Origin: Hofstenia miamia
Taxonomy: Eukaryota; Xenacoelomorpha; Acoela
Direction: 5' to 3'
DNA: 64,000 nucleotides
NCBI GenBank assembly: GCA_004352715.1
Contig: SCFE01000085.1
Location: 1,603,540-1,667,539 of the forward strand
The translations under genes were made by a program, and so were the position numbers. This document shows, piece after piece, positions 47,701 through 59,642 of the stretch. Position 1 is the stretch's first letter. Every line of letters starts with the position of its first letter. A model generated the notes under the pieces. It saw only the letters and a list, made by a program, of their open reading frames with translations. It was not told the origin of the DNA and did no database searches.

Positions 47701-48741
47701 AGAATGAGCAGGAGAGGCTTAATGCAAATATTCTGGGAAACACTAAGATAAAGTAAAATGAATTATCCAGCCATGATTGGACTGGCAACAGCGCCAATAA
47801 CGTCACAAGACTATAGAGAGATAGAGCAACAAATAAGAATTAAAACTCTCATATGCACCCCCACCACAAACAGTATCTATCCTGATGGTACTCCCATGAT
47901 GGAGGATACTGAAAAATGTGAAGATCACCAAACCTTTCTTACATGAATACAAGACTTATGTGAATATGAAAGAGGACGCAAAAGCAATAGTTGAACAATA
48001 TGATTACAAAAAGACAAAGGAAATATTATTAAAAATAATAACAAGGAAAGAGTATATGTTGAGGGAGTGATAACTCGTTATCCACTATATACTCAAGGAA
48101 AACCAATCCACAAACAGCTAAAAGAACTATGAGAAGAAATACACAAACAAACAACAAAGGCAATCATACTGTTTTCGGCAGTAAACAATGTGGTGTGGTT
48201 GGACTTATGGGAAAAAGAGTACCACTTTATGATGTCATGAAAAGAGTAGAGATAGTAACAATGATAAGACTAAACAAGAATGATCCGACTACAATAACAG
48301 AAGAGGAAGTGAGAGAACACATAAGCTTCTTTTACAAGGATGTGGCAAACACAAGGAGCCTCAGGAGGGTGTTCACATTCTTTTACCCAAACACAATGGT
48401 ACACAAGGAAATGGCGCGCATGAGTAGAGCAGACACACAGATGATGTTAATGATAGCAATAAAAGGAATCCATCTATATAAGAAGTTCTATGAGATCTTC
48501 TCAGAGAAATTGATCAAACTTAGAGAGATTACACCAATATCAGAAAATATTAAAGAAGCTAAATTCCTGTGATACCACAGCACAGTAACAATGGAGAGAG
48601 AGGTGGTACTAAAAATAACCAAACAACCTGAATTTGCAACAAGCTGGAGTGATCCCCAAGTGGAAATGATAATTAAAAAAGCAGATGAGTTAGTCCATGG
48701 AGAACACGCAGTGCTAAAAATAACGCAAGCTGAGGAGGGCG
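44753..48741 (+). pseudogene. Integrase end plus ORF3, C-lineage copy
   Basis: It starts in the integrase tail (YDPQIWDINLLSEF). Signature motifs TGATTCAAGGGCA lie at 45053, 45113 (variant) and 45196. ORF3 blocks follow: TLWEQ region, VTFDDNFTLETAQ, INIDKDNLMIIDILKEKEYNK, LDLQIDYWVAYY, YMWGAKYETQ (47050), WDDTDDKRFLVEI, LVVDIECIMSK, YVEG with PIHKQL, YDVMKRVEIVTMI, FFYPNT, MLMIAIKG and KFYE. Stops and indels are frequent. N46314 separates two essentially identical ~496-bp copies (45818-46313 and 46315-46810), an assembly duplication. CpG is very depleted. Confidence 0.87.
48732..48741 (+). other. Polypurine tract, C-lineage copy
   Basis: GAGGAGGGCG abuts LTR C. Confidence 0.6.
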
Positions 48742-49002
48742 TGTAGCATAATCCAAAACATAGTGCTGCTAATGAAGAAAGAAGATCAGATGATTAGTCA
48801 AAACTAAGATCAAATTATGATTATTAATTAGAAAAACAATTTAAGTTTAATTATCAGATTATCTTTGAAAATGCAACCAAGTAATAACATAGCAAATTAG
48901 TACTTGTCGTCGAATTTTGACCAAACGAAGGGAGTGAATTTGCTTCCATTATTTTTAACCATTATGGCAAATGTTTCAAATTTGAATTTCAAACAACATT
49001 GA
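48742..49002 (+). repeat. 3' LTR, family C, truncated
   Basis: It starts TGTAGCATAATCC and follows the LTR at 52167 as far as the AACAACA before the CAGGTA block, then breaks off into a minus-strand B-like element. It links LTR family C to the ORF3 just upstream. Confidence 0.8.
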
Positions 49003-49672
49003 CTGGCTTGTTTGGCAAGGGCAGCTCAGAGCTGATAAATCTCAGTGTTCCGAGGCTCCAGAGATGGCAGTGTCTGCGGGAGAATGTAATAGGGATCAAA
49101 AGACAAAGGAGAAACAAGTGAATTCATTCCAGTGGTGTGAGGAGCAAAGTTTGGGCTACTAGTGCTCACACTGGGGAAACCCAGAGTGGGAGTCCCATTA
49201 TGAGGCAAACTACTAAAATCCATTCAGAAAGGAAAATTCAGAAAACAATTCCAACAAATTAAGAGATTCAACTGGGTTCAGAGAAACAAAAACAGTGTAC
49301 AGCACAGTGTAGGGTATGGCAATAAATCTAAAGAATGAGACAACAACAAAGTAACACCCAAAACGAATAAAAACAATGTTGAAGCTTGGGGACAGCTTCA
49401 AAGCACAGAACTGCAGCATAAAAATAACATAAGAGGCAAAGCTATGCATTGTTTGGAAGTGAAATCAATTCATGGCCAGGGGAAACTACTATCTCAGCTG
49501 GCTCACACCAAAGAGAAAGAAGAGAACCAAGTACAATATAGAAACAGTAACAGCTTGACACTATGTTACAATCACCAGGCAAAATCAGTTTACCACTTTG
49601 GTAACTTCAACAGAATAGAGTAGAGAGTTCAACTGACCCCCTAATTTGTCCAGCATCACGTCAGGGTCACCA
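49003..49672 (-). pseudogene. gag: Leader and gag start of a B-like element (B2)
   Basis: The minus-strand frame 49223-49026 starts MDFSS and continues GTPTLGFPSVSTSSPNFAP, similar to the family B Gag start (MDSSSS, FGTPPIRS, VGSPDVAP). It stops at 49026, where the element is cut by LTR C sequence. The stretch 49224-49654 is the untranslated leader. Confidence 0.7.
49655..49672 (-). other. Primer binding site, tRNA-Trp-like
   Basis: On the minus strand, TGGTGACCCTGACGTGAT directly follows the LTR end (GATTCTGCA). It matches the 3' end of animal tRNA-Trp (TGGTGACCCCGACGTGAT) at 17 of 18 positions, recalled from knowledge of that tRNA. Confidence 0.65.
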
Positions 49673-50218
49673 TGCAGAATCACAGTGGGAGCTCTGGCTA
49701 CTCTAGCATTACTGAGAAACTCAAGAGTTAAGATCAAAGTTTGCAAAGTTTACCATAGCAGAGAGTGACCAGCATTCAACAAAAGGAAAAAACATTGGTG
49801 GTTCACTGATTTGCTTAATAAATACAGAACTTCCAAATCCTCAATGATAAATCTAAAAGGGGTTACTAGATAATAAAAGGTGAAAAAAGATCAAATGCAG
49901 TTGGAGGAAGACAAATTTATTGTGTGCCTCACTACAGTTTTCTCAGATATTTATTACAAATTTCTGTAAATTATTACCTGGATACTGTTTACAGTTGAAA
50001 CACAATTTCCCTTGCACAGTTAAAATAGTTAATTTGAACCAAGGGAAAAATAATAATTCTATCAAATAACTACACTAAAAAATGCAAATAAATTGATTTA
50101 AAAGAAATTGATACAAATTGATAGCACCCCATCATCAAATCAGGACGTCAAAAAAGATGTAACACTATTTTCAGAGCACCAAATAATTAAAAGGAAAATA
50201 AGTCCCCAAGTGACTACA
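49673..50218 (-). repeat. 5' LTR of the B2 element
   Basis: On the minus strand it starts TGTAGTCACTTGGGGAC (at 50218) and ends GATTCTGCA (at 49673). At 546 bp it is shorter than LTR B, with several deletions, but shares the GCAAGGGAAAT and CAGGTAATAATT blocks. Confidence 0.75.
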
Positions 50219-50248
50219 ATTTTACTTTCACCATTTATATAAAATGTT

Positions 50249-50535
50249 GTAATATTTCTCTTCCCATTATACCCATTTTGTTTTAACGTTATTTTTATGT
50301 TTTAATGGCTTATTCACCTATGCCCATTGATGTAATATTTCTATTTTACCAAATAGGTTTTTGTTTTAAAAGGATTTTTTGTGTGTTAATGGTTTATTCA
50401 CCTATATATGTTGATGTAATATTTCTCTTTTCACCAATGCAATTTTTGTTTTAATGATTTTTATGTGATAATGGTTTATTTTCCTATACATGTTTATGTT
50501 ATATCTCTTTTCACCAACCTGGCTTACATTTTTAC
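50249..50535. repeat. Tandem repeat, unit ~83 bp, about 3.4 copies
   Basis: Units starting GTAATATTTCTCTT begin at 50249, 50332, 50416 and 50498. Each includes a TTTAATGG-TTATTCACCTAT-type core. The copies are diverged. Confidence 0.8.
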
Positions 50536-52162
50536 AAATTATTTAGTACTTGGGTGTTATCAAATGTCACTAGATATTTTATTTTGGAATGGTTATTATA
50601 GTTTTCATTGCTCATTGTTTGGTCCATGGTAACAATAACCTCCTTGGGAAAGCCAGCTACATTAAATAAATAGATTAATGCATTTCTGATGGCCACCTCC
50701 TGGGTGAATATGGAAGTGCCATCATATTTAGAAATGTCATAAATTAGCAATCGGAAGCAGTTGCCATTGAGGATAGCTGCTGAGGAGGATTTCAGTGCAA
50801 AACATTGATGGTTGAGGATTCAACAGAATATGCAAAAATGAATGAAATTTTATTGATAAATAATACTAGAAGTAAGCAATTGATTTAAATGATGGGACTT
50901 CTAGTTATTTTCAAAGACTTACTCTAACTGGAAAACAAAATTTTCAAGATCAACCAGTATTTCACAACAAGTGTTGCTATTTTCATAATTTTGAATGTAT
51001 TGAAATTTCTATAAGTGAACATAATACTTAGAAATAATGTCAATAAGTGATGTTTATATATGTTTCAAAATTAAAATTCTGAGCATAATAATATATATTA
51101 AATACATTTTCAAGGACAAGTCAAGCAGCATTAGTAATTTAAACCCACTATTTGTTATGATTTTTTATCAGTATTGTCTTACAGTATTCAAAATATTGCA
51201 CAAAAAGTGATTTTCATGCTTGTCATATTTAAGTTTGACCTCCTGACTCCTTTGCTGATGGAGATGTGACACAGATTTTGAAAACAGACATTCTAAACTA
51301 TGCTGTTGAATTATTTCTTGCTCTTACAGACAGAGATACAATAAATCATTAAGAGCTTATCAAAATACTAAAGCATTTAATGGCTGTGTTGCAATTTTTT
51401 TTCACCTTAACAAGCTTTGACAATTCTATGTGTTAACAATGATCACTTAATCAATGTGATTGTAAAAATATATTGACATCTATCATATTAAATGAATGTT
51501 GCACCAAAACTTTTAATTATTTTGAATAAATGTAATTTTGTCAAAACCACTGGCACAGGTCTACCTTAAAAAATTATTCTCTATTTTAACCACATTATTC
51601 CCAGATAAAAATAAAGAAAATTCACATAAATTTTAAAGAAATAATATTTACAAGCATGCTGTAATAAAATACAAATTATTGCTAAATTTCCTCCTCCTCA
51701 GTGCATTTAGAGCTTAGTCATTGTCAACTTCTAATATGTATAACAGGAAAAGTGCAATTTGAATATCTTCTTGGTAATTTTCATGCAGTTATTTTCAAAT
51801 TTTATAAAAGCTACATCTTTCTTGCAGTAAATTTTATACTGTTTCAAAAGATTCAAAATTTTACATTATGGTCCTTATTATGTAAGTTTAAATTATATTT
51901 TTAGCAAATTGCTAAAAGAATTGATGCATCAATTATATAAAGAATGCTTTGAATAATGTAATATCTTTATATATTTTAGGTGTCATCCATTACAAATTTT
52001 TGTATGCTGTTAAAAGAGTTGGAATACGTAAATGCAAACCTATGTGAATAAATTATAGTTCATATTTGATGTTGACTATTTTTACATATATAAATACCAA
52101 AAGTAAATATAACTCAAAAATTAGATAAAATACTATATGGAATTGATGAGTTAAATAGCATA
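50536..52162. other. Unannotated AT-rich DNA
   Basis: I see no coding similarity and no retroelement block in this stretch. It may be host intergenic or intronic sequence. Confidence 0.4.
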
Positions 52163-52166
52163 CTAA

Positions 52167-53310
52167 TGTAGCATAATCCAAAGCATAATGCTGCTAAAAG
52201 AAGAAAGAAGATCAGATGATTAGTCAAAACTAAGATCGAATTATGATTATTAATTAAAAACAATTTAAGTTTAATTATCAGATTATCTTTGTAAATGAAA
52301 CAAAATATATAACATATCAAATTAGTACTTGTCATCAAATTTGACCAAACAAAGGGGGCGAATTCACTTCCATTATTTTTAGCCATTTTGGCAGACAATA
52401 TAAATTTGAATTTCGAACAACAGGTAGTTTTTGAAAGTTAACTATAAATATGCAAAAAATCATTTTGGAAATTGTTGAAGTAAATTCTTCAGAAACTTAC
52501 TTTTAGATTTAATATTGGTTTGGTTATTTATACAGAATGTCAAGCTAAACAGTAAATGCAGTTGTAGTGGTTTGGGCACACATTGGGAGTGACTCAAGGG
52601 TCCTTGATTCAAACCATTTATGTTAGGTATATGAATAGGAGTTTTTCTCAGTTTAGCTGGCTACTGATTCAATCATTTACATGTATCTAATAATTAATAT
52701 CTGCAGAATGGCTGGATAGCCTACCATAGGTTATACATATTTTATCTTATAGACTTAGGTGACCTATAATAGACCAATAATTAGACCGAGCATGTATTAT
52801 GTTATTTAAATGTAAGGTAGGAAGCTGCAGGTTATTATGTAACTTATTTTAATTAACTTATCTAAAGCCAATAGTTTTTGGTACTGGCTAAAGTAATAAT
52901 TATTAAGCAGCTAGTGACATTGCAAGGTTGCAAAGTGACATAAATTCACATTACAAATTGAGTTTAAGTCAGTTACAACTAGCATTGAAAACTACACTGA
53001 GTTAGGATAAGGACACATAAGAACATTGTTGAGCTGAGGCTTGGAACCACTGAAATTGGCAAGGGAAACACAAGTGAGGTGATTCAGATATCAGAGTTGG
53101 CAGGAGGCCATACCTAAATAACGGAGCAGAGCTACGATGGCGGAGTACCTAAACAGTATCCAGTTACTTTAGTTAAGTGAAGGTTAACAGAGATAGATAC
53201 AACATTGGAGTAAATAGCTAACATGCGTACATCCCTACCTGCTTAGAATGAAGAATAATAATTTGAAAGAATAATTTAATCTATGTTAATGCTTGGTAGC
53301 AGATGCTACA
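52167..53310 (+). repeat. Solo LTR, family C, reference copy
   Basis: It runs from TGTAGCATAATCC to GCAGATGCTACA, 1,144 bp, with perfect CTAA duplications at 52163-52166 and 53311-53314. It holds CAGGTA (52421-52426), TATAAATA (52443-52450), the GCCATTTTGGCAGAC box (about 52382-52396) and the dyad GACTCAAGGGTCCTTGATTC (52591-52610). Confidence 0.93.
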
Positions 53311-53314
53311 CTAA

Positions 53315-54185
53315 AATGAAATTAAAAATAATGCATTCGTGAATTTAATTTTGTGCAGGTATAGTAAACTAGTGTCAAAAATGATCAATTTGAAGAGTAT
53401 ATTTTGAATAATTTGGGGTGTTGAATCATCATATTTCTTAAATTTAGGATATCACTTTAAACATGTTGAAATTTTCATTTGCATTTGAATATTCATGGAA
53501 GCCTTCAATAGTATGAATTTCTAATTTGTTGAAATAAGCATTTTGTTCTAAGTAACTTGGAACTATATATAATAAAAAAATTTAAAGAAATTGCAAAAAT
53601 ATTGCAAATATTATATAATTTTAGCATTGTGAGTAAATTTAGGGCAAAAATCCTAAATGGTACATTCATAGAATGATAAATTGGAAAAAATACCAACATT
53701 GTGTTTAAATGAGAAAACAAAAAATGAACTAAAGCAATTACAGAATTGTAAATATTATTTCTACATTTTTTCTGTTTAAGAAAAAATTTGAACTTTTTAT
53801 ATTGCATAAAATAGTATGAAAAACTTTCAGTACAAGTTTTTCTTGGGGTTTACATTGCTGCTGCCTATCTAACCAATTTAAAGCATTGACATAACTTCAT
53901 ATAAATTATCAATAAAAAATGTTGGAAACATTTGAATGTTATGTGCTGTGAGAGAACATTTTCAAAAATCAATCACTTGGAATTTGATTGGCACATAATA
54001 TTCAAATTTACATCAAAAATCATTGATTTTTGACAAAAGGCTGCCATAAATTGTACAAAAAACTACCAAAGTAAATGAGTACTTTAATGGTTCTGTGGAA
54101 TCTTAAAAACATTAACATTCATATTCGGATAGTTGTTTTTAAAAATGTTGCACACTTTGAAAGAATATATATATATATATATATA
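53315..54185. other. Unannotated AT-rich DNA with a terminal TA microsatellite
   Basis: No coding similarity. A (TA)n run near 54165-54185 abuts the mariner left end and may have overwritten its outermost bases. Confidence 0.45.
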
Positions 54186-55550
54186 GTTGTCACATAAGTT
54201 CGTTCGTTTTTATATATTTACTGAAAAAAGTCAAATGCAAATATCTATTATTTATTTAAGAGAAAAATTTAATCAACAATATAGTCTCCACCCTGCTCAA
54301 TAATTTTACACCAACGTTCCAGCAATTTGTGAATTCCATCTAGGTAAAATGATTTTGGTTTTGCAGCAAAGAATTCGTCTATGAAAGTTGAGATAGCTGC
54401 ATCATTCTCAAAGGTATTCCCTGATAAGTGATTGGATAATGACCTAAAAAGATGAAAGTCTGTTGGTGCCAGATCCAGAGAATATGGCGGATGAGGTAAG
54501 ACTTCCCACCTCAGATGACTTTGTCATCTTTGCTACATGGGGCCGAGCATTGTCATGTAATAACAAAACCTGGTTATTCAAACTTGTTCTTTCTCTCTCA
54601 ATTGCTTCTTTGAGACGTAGAAGTTGTTGGCAGTACAACTCTGCATTAATTGTTTGNNNNNNNNNNNNNNNNNNNNNNNNNNNNNNNNNNNNNNNNNNNN
54701 NNNNNNNNNNNNNNNNNNNNNNNNNNNNNNNNNNNNNNNNNNNNNNNNNNNNNNNNNNNNNNNNNNNNNNNNNNNNNNNNNNNNNNNNNNNNNNNNNNNN
54801 NNNNNNNNNNNNNNNNNNNNNNNNNNNNNNNNNNNNNNNNNNNNNNCAGGCCTTTTTCTGCTTTTTGTTAACATACAGACACCATTTTTCGTCTCCAGTT
54901 ATTATTCTGGATAGGAATGGGAGATGTTTTTCCATTGACACTTGATTTCTGTAGAACAAAGATGCTGAAATCAATATTCTTTGACTTTTGTGACTGTCTT
55001 TTAGGACATAATGAACCCATGCACCAAGCTTCTGTACCTTCCCTATCTGATACAATGTCTAGCAACAGTTGCGTGATCATATCCTATTTTTTGTTCAAGC
55101 TCTCTTGTGTATAGATGAGGATCCTCGTGAATCAGTTGATTTAAGGTCTCTTCATCAAAATCTGATGGTCTTCCTGAACGAAATGCATCTTCCAGATTGA
55201 AGTTCCCATCACGGAACTTGCTGAACCATTTTTGTGCAGTTCTTACAGTTATAACTTCCTCTCCATAAACCTCGCAGATCTGCCTGGCTACATCAGCTGC
55301 ACATTTTTGTTGATTAAATTGAAATAGAAGAAGATGTTGGAAATGAAGTTTTTTTTCCAATTGACATTCCATCTAAAATGGGAGGAAAACTGTTTAGGTG
55401 AAAAAACACAATAATAAGAATAAAAGTGTTATAGAAAAATTCTTCCATCAAATAAAAGTGTTATAGAAAAATTCTTCCATCAAAAAAGACACAAGACATT
55501 TAATATAAAAAGAAATATATTAAAACGAATGAACTTATGCAACAACCCAA
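54186..55550 (-). mobile_element. Mariner-family DNA transposon
   Basis: The left end GTTGTCACATAAGTTCGTTC and the reverse-complemented right end TTGGGTTGTTGCATAAGTTC are terminal inverted repeats, the left one lacking its outer four bases. TA follows the right end (55551-55552). A transposase frame fills the inside on the minus strand. The 190-N gap (54657-54846) is internal. The size, about 1.36 kb, fits mariner. Confidence 0.9.
54269..55372 (-). pseudogene. Mariner transposase, irritans-like, frame-shifted
   Basis: The protein would cut and paste the element. The start is ATG at 55372 (MECQLEKKL). The HTH region includes TVRTAQKWFSKFRDGNFNLED and RSGRPSDFDEE. The catalytic domain follows: GDEKW (first Asp, about 54890), HDNARPH (second Asp, about 54535), and SPDLAPTDFHLF-like sequence (third Asp) in another frame near 54460. 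The C-terminus DYIVD ends at 54269. About 345 codons, the usual length. Frameshifts near 55050 and 54500 disable it. Confidence 0.9.
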
Positions 55551-56536
55551 TATTTACTAATGTATTAAGATAGGCTATATTGAGCATTTTTGAGCGCCAT
55601 CAGTTGGGATAAAGATTTTGCAGCAAAAAACATTTCGTCTAATGTCTTTACTAGCTATTGATTTATTAGCATTAAGTAATAAATTCAAAAAAGGCTGAAT
55701 AGCTAACCATAGGTTATAAAATTTACTCTAGAACTACGAATATTTTGTCATTATATTAACTACCAACATGAGTCAATTGGCCAATAATAATATAACATAC
55801 AGGCTGTGTAATGTGTAGATTGTTGGATTACTTGGTATAATTAATGTGATGGATAGGAATGTGTTATATATAACATTTATATAAAATATTGATTTGTACA
55901 TAAAAATTCCCACCAAAAATGATTTTATTATCTCATTTGTTTTTGAATGTACACAATTATATATCTTTCAACATAGCTTGTAATGTAATTCCCTACATTT
56001 GGAAGGGTTAAACACGTGAGGACACTGTGCTTAGCCAGCATGGTGTCCTCCAATTGATGGTGCCATAACTACACTGAAGATTATCTGCAACTTCAAACAT
56101 CTTTTTTAAATCATATGAACTGTCACAATAACTTCTCAAACAATCAATTACAATGACAGGAACAATCTGAGTGAATTGCAAAGTGCTCTTAGCTGTTCTA
56201 GCATGTTAGAATAAAAAAAGATACAATGTACTCATCCTGTTTTTGTTTTTTGCAAAATACCATGCTTGCTACATATATAATTAAATAAATATACAATTAT
56301 GTACATTCTTTTAACCTTCTACTATGATTGAAATATAAATGATGATAGAAAAAACCATATGTTATTCTCATCTATAATGCAAACAAGAAGGCATTGACAA
56401 GGCAGACCAAATGTTGATGTGTTGTTAAACAATGAGGTAGAAGGCCTTGATGACATTGTTGCACTAAATGCTCATACAATTTTTAAAGATGCAGGGATTG
56501 TTTAGGAGAAATGCTGAGCAACCAAATAAGCATTAG
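55551..56536. other. Unannotated AT-rich DNA
   Basis: Between the mariner and an LTR B I recognise no gene or repeat. Confidence 0.4.
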
Positions 56537-57140
56537 TGTAGAATCACTCAGGGAATTTTTCGTGGTTATTATCTGTTATTATTTTTAATTTTCATTGTAT
56601 TGACGTCAGCATGACGTAATTCTTTATTTTTGAGCTTGGTTATACAAAAGCTATTTTGATGTCCCCTCAAGTGGTGCTAACAATATTGCTCAAATTTAAT
56701 TTTTGAGGGAAATCAATGACATGGCTATCTTGTGATTAACTTTAGTTGTAAACAAAGACAGGTAATAATTTGAATTGTATAAATTGAGAAACAATGTTGA
56801 GAAAGGTTAATAGAATTTGTCTAGCCTCAGTTACCATTTACTTTTTCTTATTTTACTTATTATTCATTTTGATATGAAATTAAGTGCTTAAGTATGGCAA
56901 CAATTTGGGAGTGCTTTCTCAAAGTACAGGGCGACATGTAGCTCCTGGAGATCATCTCTGATCTTACCAGCCCAAATTGTGGACCAATTAGGTGTTCAAC
57001 ACGTACATGCATTTATAACTGCTAACACTGGGATGATACTATGCCATGGGCTAATGCAAATGTCTGGCAATTACAGACTATTATTTAGTGAGCTGAGAGA
57101 TAACAATGAAAATGAGATTGGGCAACATAATTTTTCTGTG
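56537..57140 (+). repeat. LTR of a third B-like element (B3), 3' truncated
   Basis: It starts TGTAGAATCACTCAGGG and follows LTR B through CAGGTAATAATT, TATAAATT, the signature GGGCGACATGTAGCTCC (56929-56945) and GAGATAACAATGAAAATGAGA. A deletion then joins it to the leader, removing the LTR end and the primer site. Confidence 0.85.
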
Positions 57141-57341
57141 TTCTGCTTTGGATGTCGCTACTTGTAAAGTTCTTTTTGTCTCAGTGCTCTATGTGTTGGA
57201 TTTATTACCAAATACTGCCATACCCCACATTTGGGTTGTTATTTGTGATTTGTTTTCCTATTACCTGCATGTTTCTTTATTAGTTTGGGGAAGTGCTCCC
57301 AACAGTCAGTTTGGAGGTTATTATTTTGTTCTTACTTAGTT

Positions 57342-58440
57342 ATGGATTCGAGTTGTACATTTATTTATTCTCCTCATTTTGGGTCTCTTCCATCTCAGAG
57401 TTACCCCTTGTACCATTGGAACTTTGTTTAACTTATCTTCACCTAATTCTCTTGCACAAACCGCCTAAAGGATGGATCAGAATGCTTCAACTGTCCCTTA
57501 CAATAATGCCAGTTCAGATTACCATCAGAACTATCACCGGATTTTGAACACTCAAAATGCTCCACCACCTGTTCCTGCGCATCTCTACAGTAGTGCAAGC
57601 CAACCTACCCCACATTTCAATGCTCAGCAATTGAAAATCAAACATTTGAAAGATGCTTTATCCCAGGAAGTAGCATTTTGAATGGAAAGTGACTGCCATG
57701 TTGAGTCCCTTCAAGCAGAGCTCAATACTCAACACATTGCTTATCAAAAGATGGAAAGACAGATGTTGGAATCTACATTTGCATTAGAATTACAAATTCA
57801 GGAGCTCAAAACTGCTGTTAATGATGCTAATAATCGAGATGAGGTGCAATCACCTAGAAACCACACCAAGGAGTATGTCACCCATGTTGCATTAAATGAA
57901 GCCTTAGATGCTTTTGCTGATAGAATCACTAGGCAAGTAACATACATGATTTAATCTGTGAATGTGAGTCATACTTTAAATACAGCTTTGCATTGTGAAG
58001 AAAAAGTGACAATAATTCCTTCAAATTCTGTCTCATCTTGTACAACCTCTTTGACTCACCACCCTACTTTCACGCAGTCCACTCTCACTCAGGTGTTCAC
58101 ACTTGCTACTGTAGCCACACCTCAATATAGTTATGTCTCTTTGATCTCTGATCCTGTGAGCACTACTGTGGTATCAACATTTAAAGAGCATGTCAGTGAC
58201 ACAAGTCCAGTGAACGTAGGAACATTGAGTAGTTGACCATGATACCATCACTCTATTCTCCCTCCTGAGTCAACTGGACAGTTATAAGTTTTTAGTAAAC
58301 ATTCAGTGTTGCCAAATTCACTGGACAAATTAATGCAGTGTCTTAATCATTTGAAGAGTGGTTCTTTTTATTTGAACTCACTATGAAACAGTACAAGAAT
58401 TCTCAAGAAAGCGCCATATCACAGTTTCCAATGTATTGTA
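57342..58440 (+). pseudogene. gag: Gag, B3 element
   Basis: The ATG at 57342 (MDSS) aligns with the family B Gag start. Coiled-coil-like residues VESLQAELNTQH and ERQMLEST (57700-57780) are almost identical to family B. The EEWFLLFEL-like capsid block at about 58350 is still visible. Stops and indels are frequent, and the gene breaks off before the zinc knuckle, where D-lineage sequence begins. Confidence 0.82.
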
Positions 58441-58505
58441 ATATCCTCTACCAGGATTTATCACTGTTGATTCACTGTTACCTTGTAACATTGACTGTGT
58501 AACTG
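58435..58505 (-). repeat. Short LTR D end fragment
   Basis: ATATCCTCTACCAGG resembles the reversed end of LTR D (TAGCATCCTCTACCAGG). It is a junction scrap between B3 gag and the D-lineage copy. Confidence 0.4.
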
Positions 58506-58905
58506 CAAGAGGAAGATATGATCACAAATCACAAGAAGCCGAAATATGAGAGCTCAATTCTACCACAATTAACAGCAAATGACACAATACTTTGTAAAGT
58601 GACACCACCTAAATTCAACGGGAGAGTAGATGGCTACAATCCTACTTTTGCCATCCCCAATAAATCATATTCTGAAGTTAAACAGGAAAATAATAAAGGT
58701 AAAGGAAAAGATGGTAAGACAAGGAAAGTAAAAGAGAAATACAATAAATGCTATGGTTGCAGACAAAAAGGACACAATACCAGATTGCCCAAAACAAATA
58801 AACATCATTGGGGATGAGGAGGCCTACTACGATGAAGAGGACTAACTACAGATGGAAGACGAAATTGATGAAGCATCACCAACCAACAAAGAGTCAGAAA
58901 ACTAA
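58506..58905 (+). pseudogene. gag: Gag C-terminal part, D lineage
   Basis: It begins in a lysine-rich region and has the zinc knuckle CYGCRQKGHNT followed, after a one-base indel, by the last Cys (about 58750-58795). An acidic tail (DEEAYYDEED, EDEIDEASPTNKESEN) ends at TAA 58903-58905. The capsid region is missing. Confidence 0.8.
58896..58902 (+). promoter_or_regulatory. Decayed -1 frameshift site, D lineage
   Basis: A GAA AAC sits in the gag frame just before TAA. One base change from the strong slippery form A AAA AAC would give this. The -1 frame after it reads LSRAPTHDN into protease, parallel to LVGAPPPE in family B. Confidence 0.5.
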
Positions 58906-59330
58906 GTAGAGCACCAACTCATGACAACTGTGCAGTGATAATGATCCTAACAAACCTTGATACGATGAATATGATAACAATAGCCATTAATGGAGTGATG
59001 ACAAAAGTGACAATCAATACTGGAGCAGCAACATCTATAATTACTGATGAATGTGCTACAAAATTGGGATTCCAACGAGATTATATGAAAAGTTGTAACA
59101 AGAGATTAATTAACACTTCAGGGGATTACATTGATACGAAAGGAATGATAAACATTGCAAAAATGAGAATTGCAAACACAATGTTCGAACAACCTCTAGC
59201 AGTAGTGGACACACATAACAATTCATTACCATAGGAAGTTATATTAGGAAACGATTTTCTGACAAAGAATGGTTGTGTCATCAACTACGCAAACAAAACT
59301 ATAAAAGTAAAAGAAGAGGAGATGGAAATC
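58902..59330 (+). pseudogene. pol: Protease, D-lineage Pol
   Basis: The active-site block is VTINTGAATSII (near 59008), with Asn in place of the catalytic Asp. VILGNDFLTKNGCVIN follows (near 59240), after a TAG at 59233. The order is as in family B. It probably lies in the same Pol polyprotein as the RT downstream. Confidence 0.82.
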
Positions 59331-59429
59331 AAGGGGGAACAGGAGAAGCAGAGAACAGTTACATTTCAATTGCAAGAAGACATCCATCTACAGCCACACC
59401 AGTGGAAAATGCACACAATCAAGATGGAN

Positions 59430-59642
59430 NNNNNNNNNNNNNNNNNNNNNNNNNNNNNNNNNNNNNNNNNNNNNNNNNNNNNNNNNNNNNNNNNNNNNNN
59501 NNNNNNNNNNNNNNNNNNNNNNNNNNNNNNNNNNNNNNNNNNNNNNNNNNNNNNNNNNNNNNNNNNNNNNNNNNNNNNNNNNNNNNNNNNNNNNNNNNNN
59601 NNNNNNNNNNNNNNNNNNNNNNNNNNNNNNNNNNNNNNNNNN
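59430..59642. other. 213-N gap with duplicated flanks
   Basis: A ~27-base stretch beginning CCAGTGGAAAATGCACACAA lies on both sides, so the contigs probably overlap and the gap may not exist. Confidence 0.75.

Noticed and set aside
50249-50535. Repeat array as CRISPR.
   Set aside because: The ~83-bp units are diverged tandem copies without spacers, in an animal-like sequence.
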